IMG/VR virus record: IMGVR_UViG_3300045740_000123
Span: 21,145 to 85,144 of that record
From: a virus
Length of the DNA: 64,000 nucleotides
Strand: one strand, 5' to 3'
Shown here: positions 14,735 through 22,393 of the stretch, in pieces
Numbering within the stretch: position 1 is the stretch's first letter
Layout: each line of letters opens with the position of its first letter
Notes under the pieces: generated by a model
The model's database searches: none
What the model was told of the DNA's origin: nothing
Seen by the model: the letters and a program-made list of their open reading frames with translations, nothing else
Position numbers and translations under genes: made by a program

Positions 14735-14920
14735 ATGTCACTTTATCTCGACGAACTCACTCTGTTTGATCGCATCAACCTCGCTGCCTGCGCCATGCGC
14801 AGAGCATCGGAGAACACACTTGACGGCGATCGATTTCATGGAGAGTACAACAGTGCTCGTGCATGGAACAAGTACAAGTGTGTCATCACCAAAACGTATT
14901 CCTACGTGGATGAAGACTAA
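14735..14920 (+). CDS. Small phage protein, unknown function
   Basis: 61 residues from ATG 14735 (MSLYLDELTLFDRINLAAC...). This start directly follows CACCTACTCAACTCAAACC; the earlier in-frame ATG at 14666 lies inside the hairpin motif and is less likely. Overlaps the next start by one base (TAATG). Confidence 0.65.
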   Translation: MSLYLDELTLFDRINLAACAMRRASENTLDGDRFHGEYNSARAWNKYKCVITKTYSYVDED

Positions 14921-15180
14921 TGACTAATCACTGTTCAGTACTTGCCATCGAAGATGCTCAATTCACTGACACTCATGTCACAGTTACAGCTCTTGTTGAC
15001 GAAATGCGCCTACTCTATCGGGCGACTCGCTTCGATCCTGAAGAGTGGGCTCCTGCATTGTGTACAGCAACTGTCGAACTGGATCCAGAGGAACCAATCC
15101 CTCTTGATGAAGATGGCTTCTGTACCTATCTTGATCACCTCGATCCTCAATGGCAACTCGTTGACATGAGTGACGACTAA
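14920..15180 (+). CDS. Small acidic phage protein
   Basis: 86 residues, acidic (DPEEWAPALCTATVELDPEE; DEDGFCTYLDHLD). One-base overlap with the upstream gene. No recognised family. Followed by the first pseudoknot leader at 15204. Confidence 0.7.
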   Translation: MTNHCSVLAIEDAQFTDTHVTVTALVDEMRLLYRATRFDPEEWAPALCTATVELDPEEPIPLDEDGFCTYLDHLDPQWQLVDMSDD

Positions 15181-15203
15181 TCAACTCACTCTAAATTAAA
15201 CCT

Positions 15204-15231
15204 ACGTCCTGGACATGACGTTAAACTGTCC
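15204..15231 (+). promoter_or_regulatory. Pseudoknot leader element, copy 1
   Basis: Stem 1 ACGTC (15204-15208) with GACGT (15217-15221); stem 2 GGACA (15211-15215) with TGTCC (15227-15231). The arms interleave as in an H-type pseudoknot, with conserved linkers CT and TAAAC. It lies 21 bases before the SH3-protein gene. Four more copies have the same stem 1 and linkers but different, self-complementary stem 2. Confidence 0.7.
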
Positions 15232-15251
15232 ATTTACTTTAGCTATCAATC

Positions 15252-15521
15252 ATGAAACACCTGCTTTCATTGCTTGCACTCAACTTCCTTGTTGTACTGC
15301 CAGCTAATGCACAATGGGCCATGACATGTACCAGGGACCCAAACTCATCTGTCAACCTACGCAACGGTCCATCCAAGAACAACACCATCATCGCCTCCAT
15401 TCCAAACAGTCAATACCTCCGCGCATTGGACTGGGTATGGGGCGGTGATCAAGTCCGTTGGTACCGTGTCGAATACAACGGTCTTGTTGGTTGGATGCGT
15501 TCTGATTACCTCTGCCGATGA
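15252..15521 (+). CDS. Secreted bacterial SH3-domain protein
   Basis: 89 residues. Signal peptide at 1-21 (HLLSLLALNFLVVLPANAQ, cleavage after ANA). The rest matches a bacterial SH3 (SH3_3) domain: VNLRNGPSKNNTIIASIP, then VEYNGLVGWMRSDYL. Such domains bind peptidoglycan or other envelope parts, so it probably acts in the host periplasm. Its leader carries pseudoknot copy 1. It overlaps the next gene by 4 bases, starting an envelope module that runs to 16663. Confidence 0.8.
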   Translation: MKHLLSLLALNFLVVLPANAQWAMTCTRDPNSSVNLRNGPSKNNTIIASIPNSQYLRALDWVWGGDQVRWYRVEYNGLVGWMRSDYLCR

Positions 15522-15919
15522 CAAAGAAGATCATTCTTGGTATCGCTGTCTTCATTGGTTTCATCATTGCTTGCGCTGGTGTAGCAACTATGCAAATGGT
15601 CATGGGTTCTTTGATACCCAATAACCAGCCTGATCCAGACGGCAAGCTTGAACCTGATCCTCAGGAGAAATCCAAACAGGAATGGGAAACCAAGCTCAAA
15701 GAAGACGGACAATCAGAGTCATCCACTAAACAGGAGCCAACACCACAACCAACGGAATCCACACCGCAACAAACACCACTTGTTGTTGAGCAGCCTGTTG
15801 CACCGCAACCAGTTCCTGCTCCGCCACCACCACGTGCCCTGACAACAGGTCCTGGTAACTTTGATGCACCTCCTGCATACTACGCACCGTCTGGCGCCAC
15901 TGGCCCAGGCAATATGTAA
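15518..15919 (+). CDS. Membrane-anchored proline-rich protein
   Basis: 133 residues. One N-terminal membrane helix at about 5-30 (IILGIAVFIGFIIACAGVA), then a charged and proline/glutamine-rich periplasmic or cytoplasmic tail (PTPQPTESTPQQTPL; PAPPPPRALTTGPGN). The plan of one anchor plus a proline-rich stalk resembles TonB-like and spanin-like proteins. Coupled to the SH3 gene upstream and 3 bases before the L,D-transpeptidase-like gene. Confidence 0.7.
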   Translation: MTKKIILGIAVFIGFIIACAGVATMQMVMGSLIPNNQPDPDGKLEPDPQEKSKQEWETKLKEDGQSESSTKQEPTPQPTESTPQQTPLVVEQPVAPQPVPAPPPPRALTTGPGNFDAPPAYYAPSGATGPGNM

Positions 15920-15922
15920 CTC

Positions 15923-16663
15923 ATGAAACTCAGAATGATTGCACTCATCTCAGCCATTGTTGGCAGCAGTTCTGCTGTTGCAGTACATACTGTCAACAAC
16001 ATGATTGCTCATCACAATGAACAGCAAGATCACCTGCGTTCATTGATGTATGCACAACCACTGGAGCAAGGGCCTGGTGACATGGCTCTCGCCGTACCAG
16101 ATGGGATGCTTCCCCTGGATGCAACACCCACTCCTGGTGCGCCTCCTGAGCCAGGCTCCGAGCGACCTGTCATTCAATTCAAGAACAACATCATCCTGCC
16201 AACGCCAAGCAAGCGGCCATCCGCAAAGCTGCTGCTGATTCGCACCAATGAAACCGTTAAGCAAACCAAGGATCCAATCTGGAAACTACAGTTGGTTGCC
16301 AACGGTCAAGTCCTGGACAGCATGCCTGCATTAACAGGACGTGCCTCGAAGCAAACAGCGAATCGCAACATTGCTGGCAACAAATCACCATTGCCTAAAG
16401 GCACATACTCCATCGATCGGTACGGCATTGCCCGTGCACCATTCGATGATCCAGAACTTGGTAAAGGATTCTGGGTACCAGTGATTCCTTTGTTCAACAC
16501 CAATCGTTCAGCCCTTGGCTTCCACCAAGATCCAAGCTGGGGCAAACTCAATGGTGAGTCCGGTACCAGTGGATGCATTGGTCTGGAATCACCTGAGGCC
16601 ACAGCAAAGCTGGTTGAATGGATCAAACATTACAACATTCAATTGTTAACAGTTGAATCGTAA
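15923..16663 (+). CDS. L,D-transpeptidase-like (YkuD) protein
   Basis: 246 residues. N-terminal membrane or signal segment (about 3-25, MIALISAIVGSSSAVAVHTV). A proline linker follows; the C-terminal half has WKLQLVANGQVLDSMPALTG, KSPLPKGTYSID, FHQDPSW and the active-site-like GTSGCIGLES. The family signature is H-x(14-17)-[ST]-H/x-G-C. Here the H of FHQDP and the Cys of SGCIG fit, with Gly/Ser in place of the usual second His. Known members cross-link or edit peptidoglycan, so it likely remodels the host wall. Third gene of the envelope module. Confidence 0.75.
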   Translation: MKLRMIALISAIVGSSSAVAVHTVNNMIAHHNEQQDHLRSLMYAQPLEQGPGDMALAVPDGMLPLDATPTPGAPPEPGSERPVIQFKNNIILPTPSKRPSAKLLLIRTNETVKQTKDPIWKLQLVANGQVLDSMPALTGRASKQTANRNIAGNKSPLPKGTYSIDRYGIARAPFDDPELGKGFWVPVIPLFNTNRSALGFHQDPSWGKLNGESGTSGCIGLESPEATAKLVEWIKHYNIQLLTVES

Positions 16664-16670
16664 TGTCATC

Positions 16671-16698
16671 ACGTCCTGAGCACGACGTTAAACTGCTC
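16671..16698 (+). promoter_or_regulatory. Pseudoknot leader element, copy 2
   Basis: Stem 1 ACGTC (16671-16675) with GACGT (16684-16688); stem 2 GAGCA (16678-16682) with TGCTC (16694-16698); linkers CT and TAAAC. Relative to copy 1, stem 2 has changed on both sides while pairing is kept. It lies 31 bases before ATG 16729, which supports that start for the PcfJ-like gene. Confidence 0.7.
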
Positions 16699-16728
16699 AC
16701 CACTACGAACCAACTACGAACTCAACTC

Positions 16729-18456
16729 ATGCATTTCCAACTTCCCTCTCATCTTCAACAAGAACTCCTGGCTTATGACCCAAAGCTCAAGGCTTTGGTG
16801 CGTGAGCAATCACCTAACAAGCCAACCAAGAAAGCAAAGTATCCACTCGGCAACATCCCGCATCTCATCCCACATAACGTGGTGCGTGAATCAGATCAGC
16901 AAGCTGCGATTGATCACATCAACCAGCAGCTAGCACCAAATCGTTACCGGATATTTACCACGCCTGTGGACGTAGCAACTCCTCAGGCCAGACTTAAAGT
17001 TATTGCCATCTTGTATCACTATGAACAAGTATGGTACGCAGCATGGCTGCCTCCGAAGAAAGAAGCTGATCAGTATGTGTATGGCCATGCCTACGCATTC
17101 AAGAACACATCAGCTGCTGCTAAAACTGCACCCCATCACATCTGGACCAGCAAAGACAAGTGCATCGAGCACGAAGGTGCTCGTGGTGTCCAGACCTTTA
17201 TTTACTCAATGAACATCACCAAAGGTGATATTGAATCAAGTGAAGGCAGTGGCTGGCGTGCCTATCAGTGGCAAGCAGCTAACCTTCACTGCCAAAAGGG
17301 ACGCGAGATCCTTGAGCATTGCGTCCGTCCATATGAAGCAAGCCTACGGGAAGACATGCCCACATGGTCTGACTCTCGTGGATTATTTGATCGTATTCGC
17401 TGCAAGAACATCTTTGATGCAGCTGATATGCCTCCGATGATGACTAAATGCCTGGATATAGAGCAAGGCTTAACTGTTGATAACTTACTTAATGCAGCAA
17501 TTGAATTCAACAAGAACCCTAACTTTCCATCATCAACGTTTTGTGTACTGGAAAGAATCAGTCATATCATTTCCAAGCCAGCAATCAAGAAGCTGTTGCA
17601 AGCAGAGCTTGATCGTTGCACCCTTGCATACAATGACCCAAGTAATACTGAGCGCAAGCCAATTACTCAAGGCTTTAGAACATTTATTCATGTCATTGAT
17701 TCCATTGATTGGATCAACAAAGTATGGCTTGACTGCCCACTTGATTACTACCAAACCTATTACAAAGAACTTCGTTATATCAGACTGAGTCAAGTACGTA
17801 CAAGCAGCATCAGCACCAACTCAAATGCATTTGTTGGTTGGCTACGTCAGCACATGCCTGTTGCATCGTTGTTCACAATGCTGCGTAAATATCTTGAAAC
17901 TTATACACTCAAAGGTATTGATTCAGAAGTTGGTTATCCACGCGTTGGATTCTATGAACTGAATGACACATTCTCCATGGCAATCCGCATCCTTGACCAT
18001 GGCAATGAACTCACGCCACCCAAACGGTGGCGCATCAATGAGTTCCATGACTATGTGCAAGCCGAGTCCTGGAAGATTCAGAATCCCAACGAATCATTGC
18101 GTCAAGATCTATTCCCTGAACCCATCAGGGTTACACGCAATGGTGAGACCTGGTCATTCTTCCAGCCTGTTGATACACATCAGTTGGCTATGTGGGGTCA
18201 GGCCGTACGCAACTGCGTCGGCTCTGCATCACACTATGCCGATGACATCAAGAAGCGTAAACACTTCATCGTGCTATGCATGATTGATGGCAAGCCCACA
18301 TTCACCATCCAGCTGGTGGTTGATATGGGTCTGATGTCAGTCAAGCAAATTGCTGGCGTTGCTAACCAGCGATTGACTGACGAGCAACGTGAAGCTTACA
18401 CAGAAGCTTTCCGTGAGGTCTTGCAACAACGGGAGAAGCAGCTACAATCTGCCTGA
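16729..18456 (+). CDS. PcfJ-like domain protein
   Basis: 575 residues from ATG 16729, preceded by GAACTCAACTC; an upstream in-frame ATG at 16663 would put the pseudoknot inside the gene and is rejected. Residues about 480-560 (QLAMWGQAVRNCVGSASHYA; KKRKHFIVLCMIDGKPTFTI) match the conserved core of PcfJ-like proteins, found on plasmids and phages and of unknown biochemical role. The N-terminal two thirds are unrecognised. Confidence 0.7.
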   Translation: MHFQLPSHLQQELLAYDPKLKALVREQSPNKPTKKAKYPLGNIPHLIPHNVVRESDQQAAIDHINQQLAPNRYRIFTTPVDVATPQARLKVIAILYHYEQVWYAAWLPPKKEADQYVYGHAYAFKNTSAAAKTAPHHIWTSKDKCIEHEGARGVQTFIYSMNITKGDIESSEGSGWRAYQWQAANLHCQKGREILEHCVRPYEASLREDMPTWSDSRGLFDRIRCKNIFDAADMPPMMTKCLDIEQGLTVDNLLNAAIEFNKNPNFPSSTFCVLERISHIISKPAIKKLLQAELDRCTLAYNDPSNTERKPITQGFRTFIHVIDSIDWINKVWLDCPLDYYQTYYKELRYIRLSQVRTSSISTNSNAFVGWLRQHMPVASLFTMLRKYLETYTLKGIDSEVGYPRVGFYELNDTFSMAIRILDHGNELTPPKRWRINEFHDYVQAESWKIQNPNESLRQDLFPEPIRVTRNGETWSFFQPVDTHQLAMWGQAVRNCVGSASHYADDIKKRKHFIVLCMIDGKPTFTIQLVVDMGLMSVKQIAGVANQRLTDEQREAYTEAFREVLQQREKQLQSA

Positions 18457-18469
18457 GCCCGCACGGTTT

Positions 18470-18499
18470 ACCAGCCTTAGCCTCGATACTAGGGCTGGT
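18470..18499 (+). other. 11-bp hairpin between PcfJ-like gene and next gene
   Basis: ACCAGCCTTAG (18470-18480) pairs with CTAGGGCTGGT (18489-18499), one G-U pair, loop CCTCGATA. Only TT follows, and the next start is 8 bases away, so it may end transcription weakly or control the downstream start. Confidence 0.6.
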
Positions 18500-18506
18500 T
18501 TCAACT

Positions 18507-18725
18507 ATGACCGACTACACCGATGATCAGCTACTCGCCATGGCTATGGCCAACATTGGCGAGTACATCACCGACAACTCACCTCAGTACATCTTGATTG
18601 AAGACGATCCTCGCAATGAGGATGACTACGACACATGGGAGTACGGCACTGAGCCGTTACCTCAAGACCACACTTGGCACTCCACATCGATTGATGTAGA
18701 GGTAAGTCCAAGTGAGGCCGACTAG
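18507..18725 (+). CDS. Small acidic phage protein, stop inside a tRNA remnant
   Basis: 72 residues, very acidic (IEDDPRNEDDYDTWEYGTE). Its last three codons and stop lie inside the duplicated tRNA 5' half (18716-18744). Function unknown. The reading frame end may therefore differ from the ancestral one. Confidence 0.65.
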   Translation: MTDYTDDQLLAMAMANIGEYITDNSPQYILIEDDPRNEDDYDTWEYGTEPLPQDHTWHSTSIDVEVSPSEAD

Positions 18726-18744
18726 CCCAACGGCAGAGGCAAGC
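18716..18744 (+). pseudogene. Orphan 5' half of a tRNA gene, cut by an HNH gene
   Basis: GGCCGACTAGCCCAACGGCA... through GGCAAGC gives acceptor strand, T8-A9, a canonical D-arm (GCC-CAACGGCAGA-GGC) and the start of the anticodon stem, then breaks exactly at the ATG of the HNH gene. The same 5' half, slightly diverged, is present in the complete tRNA at 19114. So the insertion left this piece behind. Confidence 0.8.
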
Positions 18745-19131
18745 ATGAAACTCTATGGCCCATACACTCGCAAAGATGGCAGACAACATGTCATTCTTTA
18801 CGAAAATGGCAAACGCAAAACAGTAAGCTATCCCAAGTATTTACTTGAGACAAAGCTTGGTCGATCCCTTTTGCCTCATGAAACCTGTGATCACATTGAT
18901 GGCAATCCTTTAAACAATTCTTTAGATAACTTGCAACTGCTATCCAGAGCGGATAACATACGCAAGCACGCAGCTCTTTTACCTGCAGAGCTGGGAACTT
19001 TCACTTGTCCTATTTGTTTGTGTTCATTTACAAAACGAATGCATAACACTAGGCACAATCGAAAGCAAGGAAAACGTGGACCTTATTGTTCACGTTCATG
19101 TGCAGGTAAAGCTGGCCGACTAGCCCAATAG
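18745..19131 (+). CDS. HNH homing endonuclease inserted in a tRNA gene
   Basis: 128 residues from ATG 18745. N-terminal part GPYTRKDGRQHVILYENG, then the HNH_3-type core ETCDHIDGNPLNNSLDNLQL. A C-terminal zinc-finger pair (CPICLCSF ... CSRSCAGKA) follows. The ATG abuts an orphan tRNA half and the last six residues and stop are read from the 5' end of the intact tRNA, so the gene sits between two copies of its target. Likely a DNA-cutting homing enzyme. Confidence 0.85.
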   Translation: MKLYGPYTRKDGRQHVILYENGKRKTVSYPKYLLETKLGRSLLPHETCDHIDGNPLNNSLDNLQLLSRADNIRKHAALLPAELGTFTCPICLCSFTKRMHNTRHNRKQGKRGPYCSRSCAGKAGRLAQ

Positions 19132-19191
19132 GAAGCAGGCAAGCGACTTAAAATCGCTCAAGTCCCGGTTCGAATCCGGGGTCGGCTACCA
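19114..19191 (+). tRNA. tRNA with UAA anticodon (Leu codon UUA), CCA encoded
   Basis: Cloverleaf: acceptor GGCCGAC/GTCGGCT (one G-U), T8-A9, D-arm GCC...GGC, anticodon stem AGCGA/TCGCT with loop CTTAAAA (anticodon TAA), variable loop CAAGT, T-arm CCCGG-TTCGAAT-CCGGG, A73 and CCA. Odd: bacterial tRNA-Leu normally has a long variable arm, but this one is short (5 nt). The D-loop (CAATAGGAAGCA) is longer than in the orphan half. Amino-acid identity is therefore uncertain. Confidence 0.85.
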
Positions 19192-19212
19192 ACCCAAACT
19201 CAATTCAAACCC

Positions 19213-19575
19213 ATGCAATTCTTTGCTGCTTTCAAGTCCCTCATCCCTGAGTTCCATGCCTACTCAGATGAGGACAATCGCTACAATCTTGGTGCCACCT
19301 GGACTGCAGCCGATGGCCTGAAGGACTATCACAACCTGGAGCTACGGTACATCCGTAACTCAGAGCGTCTTGCTCTCCAGGGTGAGCCCTGTCCTGATGG
19401 CAGCTGGCGCTACGTCGAGCCCAATGGTGCTGTCCATACCATCAGTCCTGAACGTGCCAAGCACTTCATGGAGCAAACCCAAGCTCATGCCACACTCATG
19501 GTTGGCATGCTTGATAAGTTACGGGATGCTGGCATCCTGGATCAGATGGTGGACACCACGGCAGAACCTGCCTAA
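19213..19575 (+). CDS. Phage protein, unknown function
   Basis: 120 residues (MQFFAAFKSLIPEFHAYSD...), with aromatic-rich middle (DGSWRYVEPNGAVHTI) and helical C-terminus. Leader CAAACTCAATTCAAACCC directly precedes the ATG. Followed by a terminator at 19594. Not recognised. Confidence 0.7.
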   Translation: MQFFAAFKSLIPEFHAYSDEDNRYNLGATWTAADGLKDYHNLELRYIRNSERLALQGEPCPDGSWRYVEPNGAVHTISPERAKHFMEQTQAHATLMVGMLDKLRDAGILDQMVDTTAEPA

Positions 19576-19593
19576 GATCACTGCGGAATGTTC

Positions 19594-19620
19594 GGCCCCT
19601 GCATGTGCGGGGGTCTTTTC
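19594..19620 (+). terminator. Rho-independent terminator
   Basis: GGCCCCTGC (19594-19602) pairs with GCGGGGGTC (19607-19615), followed by TTTTC. It ends the 19213-19575 transcript and is immediately followed by the next start at 19624. Confidence 0.75.
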
Positions 19621-19623
19621 TTC

Positions 19624-19953
19624 ATGATCACTCCAGCTCAGTCAGAGATAGTTACAGATGTAACTGAACTCATTGCAGATTGCATCCCTGATTCCGAATG
19701 GGATCGGGTGCGTCAAGCAATTGTCGAACGCATTGTTGACAACATGCCATCACAAGTCATGATGCAACTAACTAACAGCGTTGACAACTTTGATTTTGCT
19801 GAGCTGGTACTCAACACTCACTACAAAGAAGCACCAAACCTTGAGTTGATTGTCGATGCATTCAAACTCATTGGTGCTGAACAAACTGCTGACCTGCTTG
19901 ATTCACTAAACATTCAACAAGAGAATGGCATTCCAGAAGCCAATCCTTCCTGA
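19624..19953 (+). CDS. Helical phage protein, unknown function
   Basis: 109 residues from ATG 19624 (MITPAQSEIVTDVTELIADC...), acidic, all-helical. An in-frame ATG at 19588 lies in the terminator stem and is unlikely. It overlaps the next gene by 29 bases. Confidence 0.65.
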   Translation: MITPAQSEIVTDVTELIADCIPDSEWDRVRQAIVERIVDNMPSQVMMQLTNSVDNFDFAELVLNTHYKEAPNLELIVDAFKLIGAEQTADLLDSLNIQQENGIPEANPS

Positions 19954-20329
19954 CTGTCCTCAATGCAATCAACCTGAACTCAAAGTTATTGAATCCAGGA
20001 AGACTGGTCTATCAACAAGACGCCGTAAGAAATGCGGTTGCTGTGGCTACAAGGTTACAACCCATGAAGTTACAGCAGACTTCTTTGAAGAAGCCAAGCG
20101 CAATCTTTATCTTGTTGAGCAGCTCCACAAACTCATGGCAAATCAACCACTCACATCCGGGGTGGTTCCACCCCCATCTGGGGTGAGTCCATCTGAGTTC
20201 AAAGCACTCAACAAATGCAGTGACTGCCAGCACAACAAAGATGGTTGTTACTGCGCTTTTGATTTCCCTGAGTACGACACTGCTGAGTCGTACGATTGCA
20301 ATCACTTTCAACTCTGGAAATCCAAATGA
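19925..20329 (+). CDS. Protein with NrdR-like zinc ribbon
   Basis: 134 residues. Residues 11-50 (CPQCNQPELKVIESRKTG... RRRKKCGCCGYKVTTHE) match the zinc ribbon that starts the transcription regulator NrdR (CPxC...SR...RRRxxC..C...TTYE). The ATP-cone that normally follows in NrdR is absent. The C-terminal half has a second cysteine cluster (CSDCQHNKDGCYC). So a nucleic-acid-binding zinc protein is likely; it is not NrdR itself. Confidence 0.65.
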   Translation: MAFQKPILPDCPQCNQPELKVIESRKTGLSTRRRKKCGCCGYKVTTHEVTADFFEEAKRNLYLVEQLHKLMANQPLTSGVVPPPSGVSPSEFKALNKCSDCQHNKDGCYCAFDFPEYDTAESYDCNHFQLWKSK

Positions 20330-20673
20330 CACAACAACATCCCATCACCCCATCTCCCGAGCTAATACAGCAGTGGATTGATCAATCTTTACTTGCTATC
20401 AATTATGACCATTGTATTGCTATCCGGGCCGCCCAATGGGGCGCAGACCAAGAGCTGGAGGCTTGCTGTGAATGGATTGCTGATTGGTACGGACATGGAT
20501 GCAATGAGGTAATTGACAATCTCCGCACCTCACGCCGCCCCAAGCAGCCGAGCTTGAAGGAGCAGGCGCTGAAAGAACTGGCATGGGTTGACGAGCATCT
20601 CGACATGCCGCTGCACAACCACTGCAACGCTATTCACGCAATCCGCCGCGCACTGGAGCAGCTCGATGACTAA
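20326..20673 (+). CDS. Cyanophage small-protein family (MTQQHPITP type), copy 1
   Basis: 115 residues. Modules in order: MTQQHPITPSPELIQQWID, WGADQELEACCEWIADW, RRPKQPSLKEQALKEL, AIRRALEQLDD. Copies at 20666, 23106 and 24558 share some of these modules, and I associate the pattern with Synechococcus phages. Function unknown. The region is more GC-rich than its neighbours, suggesting later acquisition. Overlaps 4 bases with the previous gene. Confidence 0.75.
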   Translation: MTQQHPITPSPELIQQWIDQSLLAINYDHCIAIRAAQWGADQELEACCEWIADWYGHGCNEVIDNLRTSRRPKQPSLKEQALKELAWVDEHLDMPLHNHCNAIHAIRRALEQLDD

Positions 20674-20908
20674 CTTCCAAGCACTTTGCGCTGAACTGGT
20701 GAAACAACTGGAAGGATGGCAGTGCTATGCGAGCCCGGATGGCCCCAACGCTAAGGTGCTGGACCGCGCCCGAGCCGCCCTATCCCAGCCCAAGCCGCCG
20801 AGTTTGAAGGAGCAGGCGCTAGAGGCGTTAGCTCACATTCTCAATAACAGCTCTACTCAACTTGGTGCAGACACCATCCGCCGCGCACTTGAACAACTCC
20901 CTGATTAA
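20666..20908 (+). CDS. Cyanophage small-protein family, short copy
   Basis: 80 residues from ATG 20666, 8-base overlap with the previous gene. Shares the C-terminal modules PKPPSLKEQALEAL and IRRALEQLPD with neighbours at 20326 and 24558 but has a different start (MTNFQALCAELVKQLEGWQ). Looks like a recombined module copy. Confidence 0.7.
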   Translation: MTNFQALCAELVKQLEGWQCYASPDGPNAKVLDRARAALSQPKPPSLKEQALEALAHILNNSSTQLGADTIRRALEQLPD

Positions 20909-20912
20909 TTCA

Positions 20913-21215
20913 ATGACAACCAAACGCCAGTACGACTACACCATTGGTGATCGCGTAGCAGAGCGTCCCAAATCCCATGGTATCTTTGCTGTACGCAATG
21001 AAACCAAAGATCGTATTCAGCAGTACAGGTCCCAGCGCTATGGCACTGTTGTTGGTATTAATCTGAAACCAAACAAGTCAGGTGCTAAGCAGAAGTTCTT
21101 GCTGATCAGGTGGGATCATTTGCAGACTCCCACGGAACATGCACAGATGAGGATCTGTCCTGCTGATCAACTCCAGCGTTTACAATCTGAGGGTTATGGA
21201 TTCGAAGTCGAATGA
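20913..21215 (+). CDS. Phage protein, unknown function
   Basis: 100 residues from ATG 20913. A small beta-rich protein with basic patches (YRSQRYGTVVGINLKPNKSG, FLLIRWDHLQTP), possibly an SH3-like or KOW-type barrel. Overlaps the cupin gene by 4 bases (ATGA). Unrecognised. Confidence 0.65.
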   Translation: MTTKRQYDYTIGDRVAERPKSHGIFAVRNETKDRIQQYRSQRYGTVVGINLKPNKSGAKQKFLLIRWDHLQTPTEHAQMRICPADQLQRLQSEGYGFEVE

Positions 21216-21568
21216 AAGTCGACAAGCCATGGGGTTGGTACAACACACTGACCCCAGAACAAACCTCATTGTTCCGTGGCTACCTCGTTAAAGAACTACA
21301 CATCAACAAAGGCCATCGCCTTAGCCTTCAGCGCCATCAACACCGGTGTGAACACTGGATTGTTGTCAATGGCGAAGGATTGTTTGAGTGTGATGGCCGC
21401 ACACAAATTGTTAATGAAGGTACTCACTTGTACATTCCAAAGCAATCAGTCCATCGCCTCACTGCAACAAACCAAGACATTCGCATTGTCGAAGTTCAAT
21501 GCGGTGAAGTAATCTCTGAAGACGACATCGAACGTTTAGAAGATGATTATGAACGATCACAGAACTAG
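21212..21568 (+). CDS. Cupin mannose-6-phosphate isomerase-like protein
   Basis: 118 residues, the size of one cupin. DKPWGWYNTL..., INKGHRLSLQRHQHRCEHW, VVNGEGLF and YIPKQSVHRL match the C-terminal isomerase module of ManC and stand-alone type II phosphomannose isomerases (metal ligands H, H, E, H visible). The known reaction interconverts fructose-6-P and mannose-6-P. With the GDP-mannose dehydratase at 45810 this suggests a phage mannose-derived sugar pathway, though the GDP-transferase part of ManC is absent here. Confidence 0.75.
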   Translation: MKVDKPWGWYNTLTPEQTSLFRGYLVKELHINKGHRLSLQRHQHRCEHWIVVNGEGLFECDGRTQIVNEGTHLYIPKQSVHRLTATNQDIRIVEVQCGEVISEDDIERLEDDYERSQN

Positions 21569-21758
21569 CATGATTCTTCAGTCTATTGTCTGGGGTTTAA
21601 TCTTTGGAACATTCATTGTACTTTTCATCGCAATGATCTTTGATACGCCAGAAACAACTAGAGAGAAATTCAAAGTTGTTGACAACTACAAAGGTTGCGA
21701 TGTTGTTCAGTACAATGATCCATCACAACGCTATCAGTACTTCTTGCACTGCTCATGA
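21543..21758 (+). CDS. Small membrane protein
   Basis: 71 residues with one membrane helix at about 10-31 (SIVWGLIFGTFIVLFIAMIF) and a short outer domain with two cysteines (GCDVV...FLHCS). It overlaps the cupin gene by 26 bases and thyX by 4. ATG 21549 is an alternative start. Unknown function. Confidence 0.65.
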   Translation: MIMNDHRTSMILQSIVWGLIFGTFIVLFIAMIFDTPETTREKFKVVDNYKGCDVVQYNDPSQRYQYFLHCS

Positions 21759-22393
21759 ACGTTGACTTAACTTGGGTAACGCCCAATGCTGAAGAACTCA
21801 TCGTTAAGATGGCACGGGTCTCAGCACCTAAGAACCAAGACAACATGGAGACAGCTCCAAAGTTGTTGCGTTACTTGATCAAGCACAAGCACTGGTCGCC
21901 ATTTGAAATGGCAAACATGTGCGTAGAAATCGAGACGACGCGTGCAATCTCACCACAGATTCTTCGTCATCGTTCGTTTAGCTTCCAGGAATTTAGTCAG
22001 CGTTATGCAGACACAAATGAACTGGGCTCAGCTGTTATTCCGCATCTACGTAGACAAGATCAGAAGAACAGGCAAAACAGTATTGATGACTTATCTTCTG
22101 ATCTTGTTGGTACTTATTATCGACGCATCAGTGAACTGTATGAGAACGCAGAACATCTGTATCGCGAGATGGTAAGCAATGGTATTGCCAAGGAATGTGC
22201 CCGTTCCATTCTGCCGCTATCGACACAGACCCGTCTCTTCATGAACGGTACACTTAGGTCTTATATACATTATTTACAAGTGCGAACTGACCCAAGTACT
22301 CAGCTTGAGCATCGACAAATTGCCTTGGAAATCAAAAAGATTTTTTGCCAACAGTTTCCAATTATTGGTGAGGCTGTATTTAGTGATCAATGA
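21755..22393 (+). CDS. thyX: FAD-dependent thymidylate synthase, 3' end replaced
   Basis: 212 residues. Converts dUMP to dTMP using methylene-THF and FAD. Family signature seen: RHRSFSFQEFSQRY (RHR...S motif) at about 68-82, preceded by KHWSPFEMANMCVEIET and followed by SILPLSTQTRLFMNGTLRSY. It is full length. The end IHYLQVRTDPSTQLEH... has a diverged second copy 1.2 kb downstream (23617-23745), so an HNH insertion swapped in a foreign 3' end. Its stop overlaps the HNH start (ATGA). Confidence 0.95.
   Translation: MNVDLTWVTPNAEELIVKMARVSAPKNQDNMETAPKLLRYLIKHKHWSPFEMANMCVEIETTRAISPQILRHRSFSFQEFSQRYADTNELGSAVIPHLRRQDQKNRQNSIDDLSSDLVGTYYRRISELYENAEHLYREMVSNGIAKECARSILPLSTQTRLFMNGTLRSYIHYLQVRTDPSTQLEHRQIALEIKKIFCQQFPIIGEAVFSDQ

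Noticed and set aside
19925-20329. Phage NrdR
   Set aside because: The zinc ribbon fits but the ATP-cone domain of NrdR is missing and the rest is unrelated.
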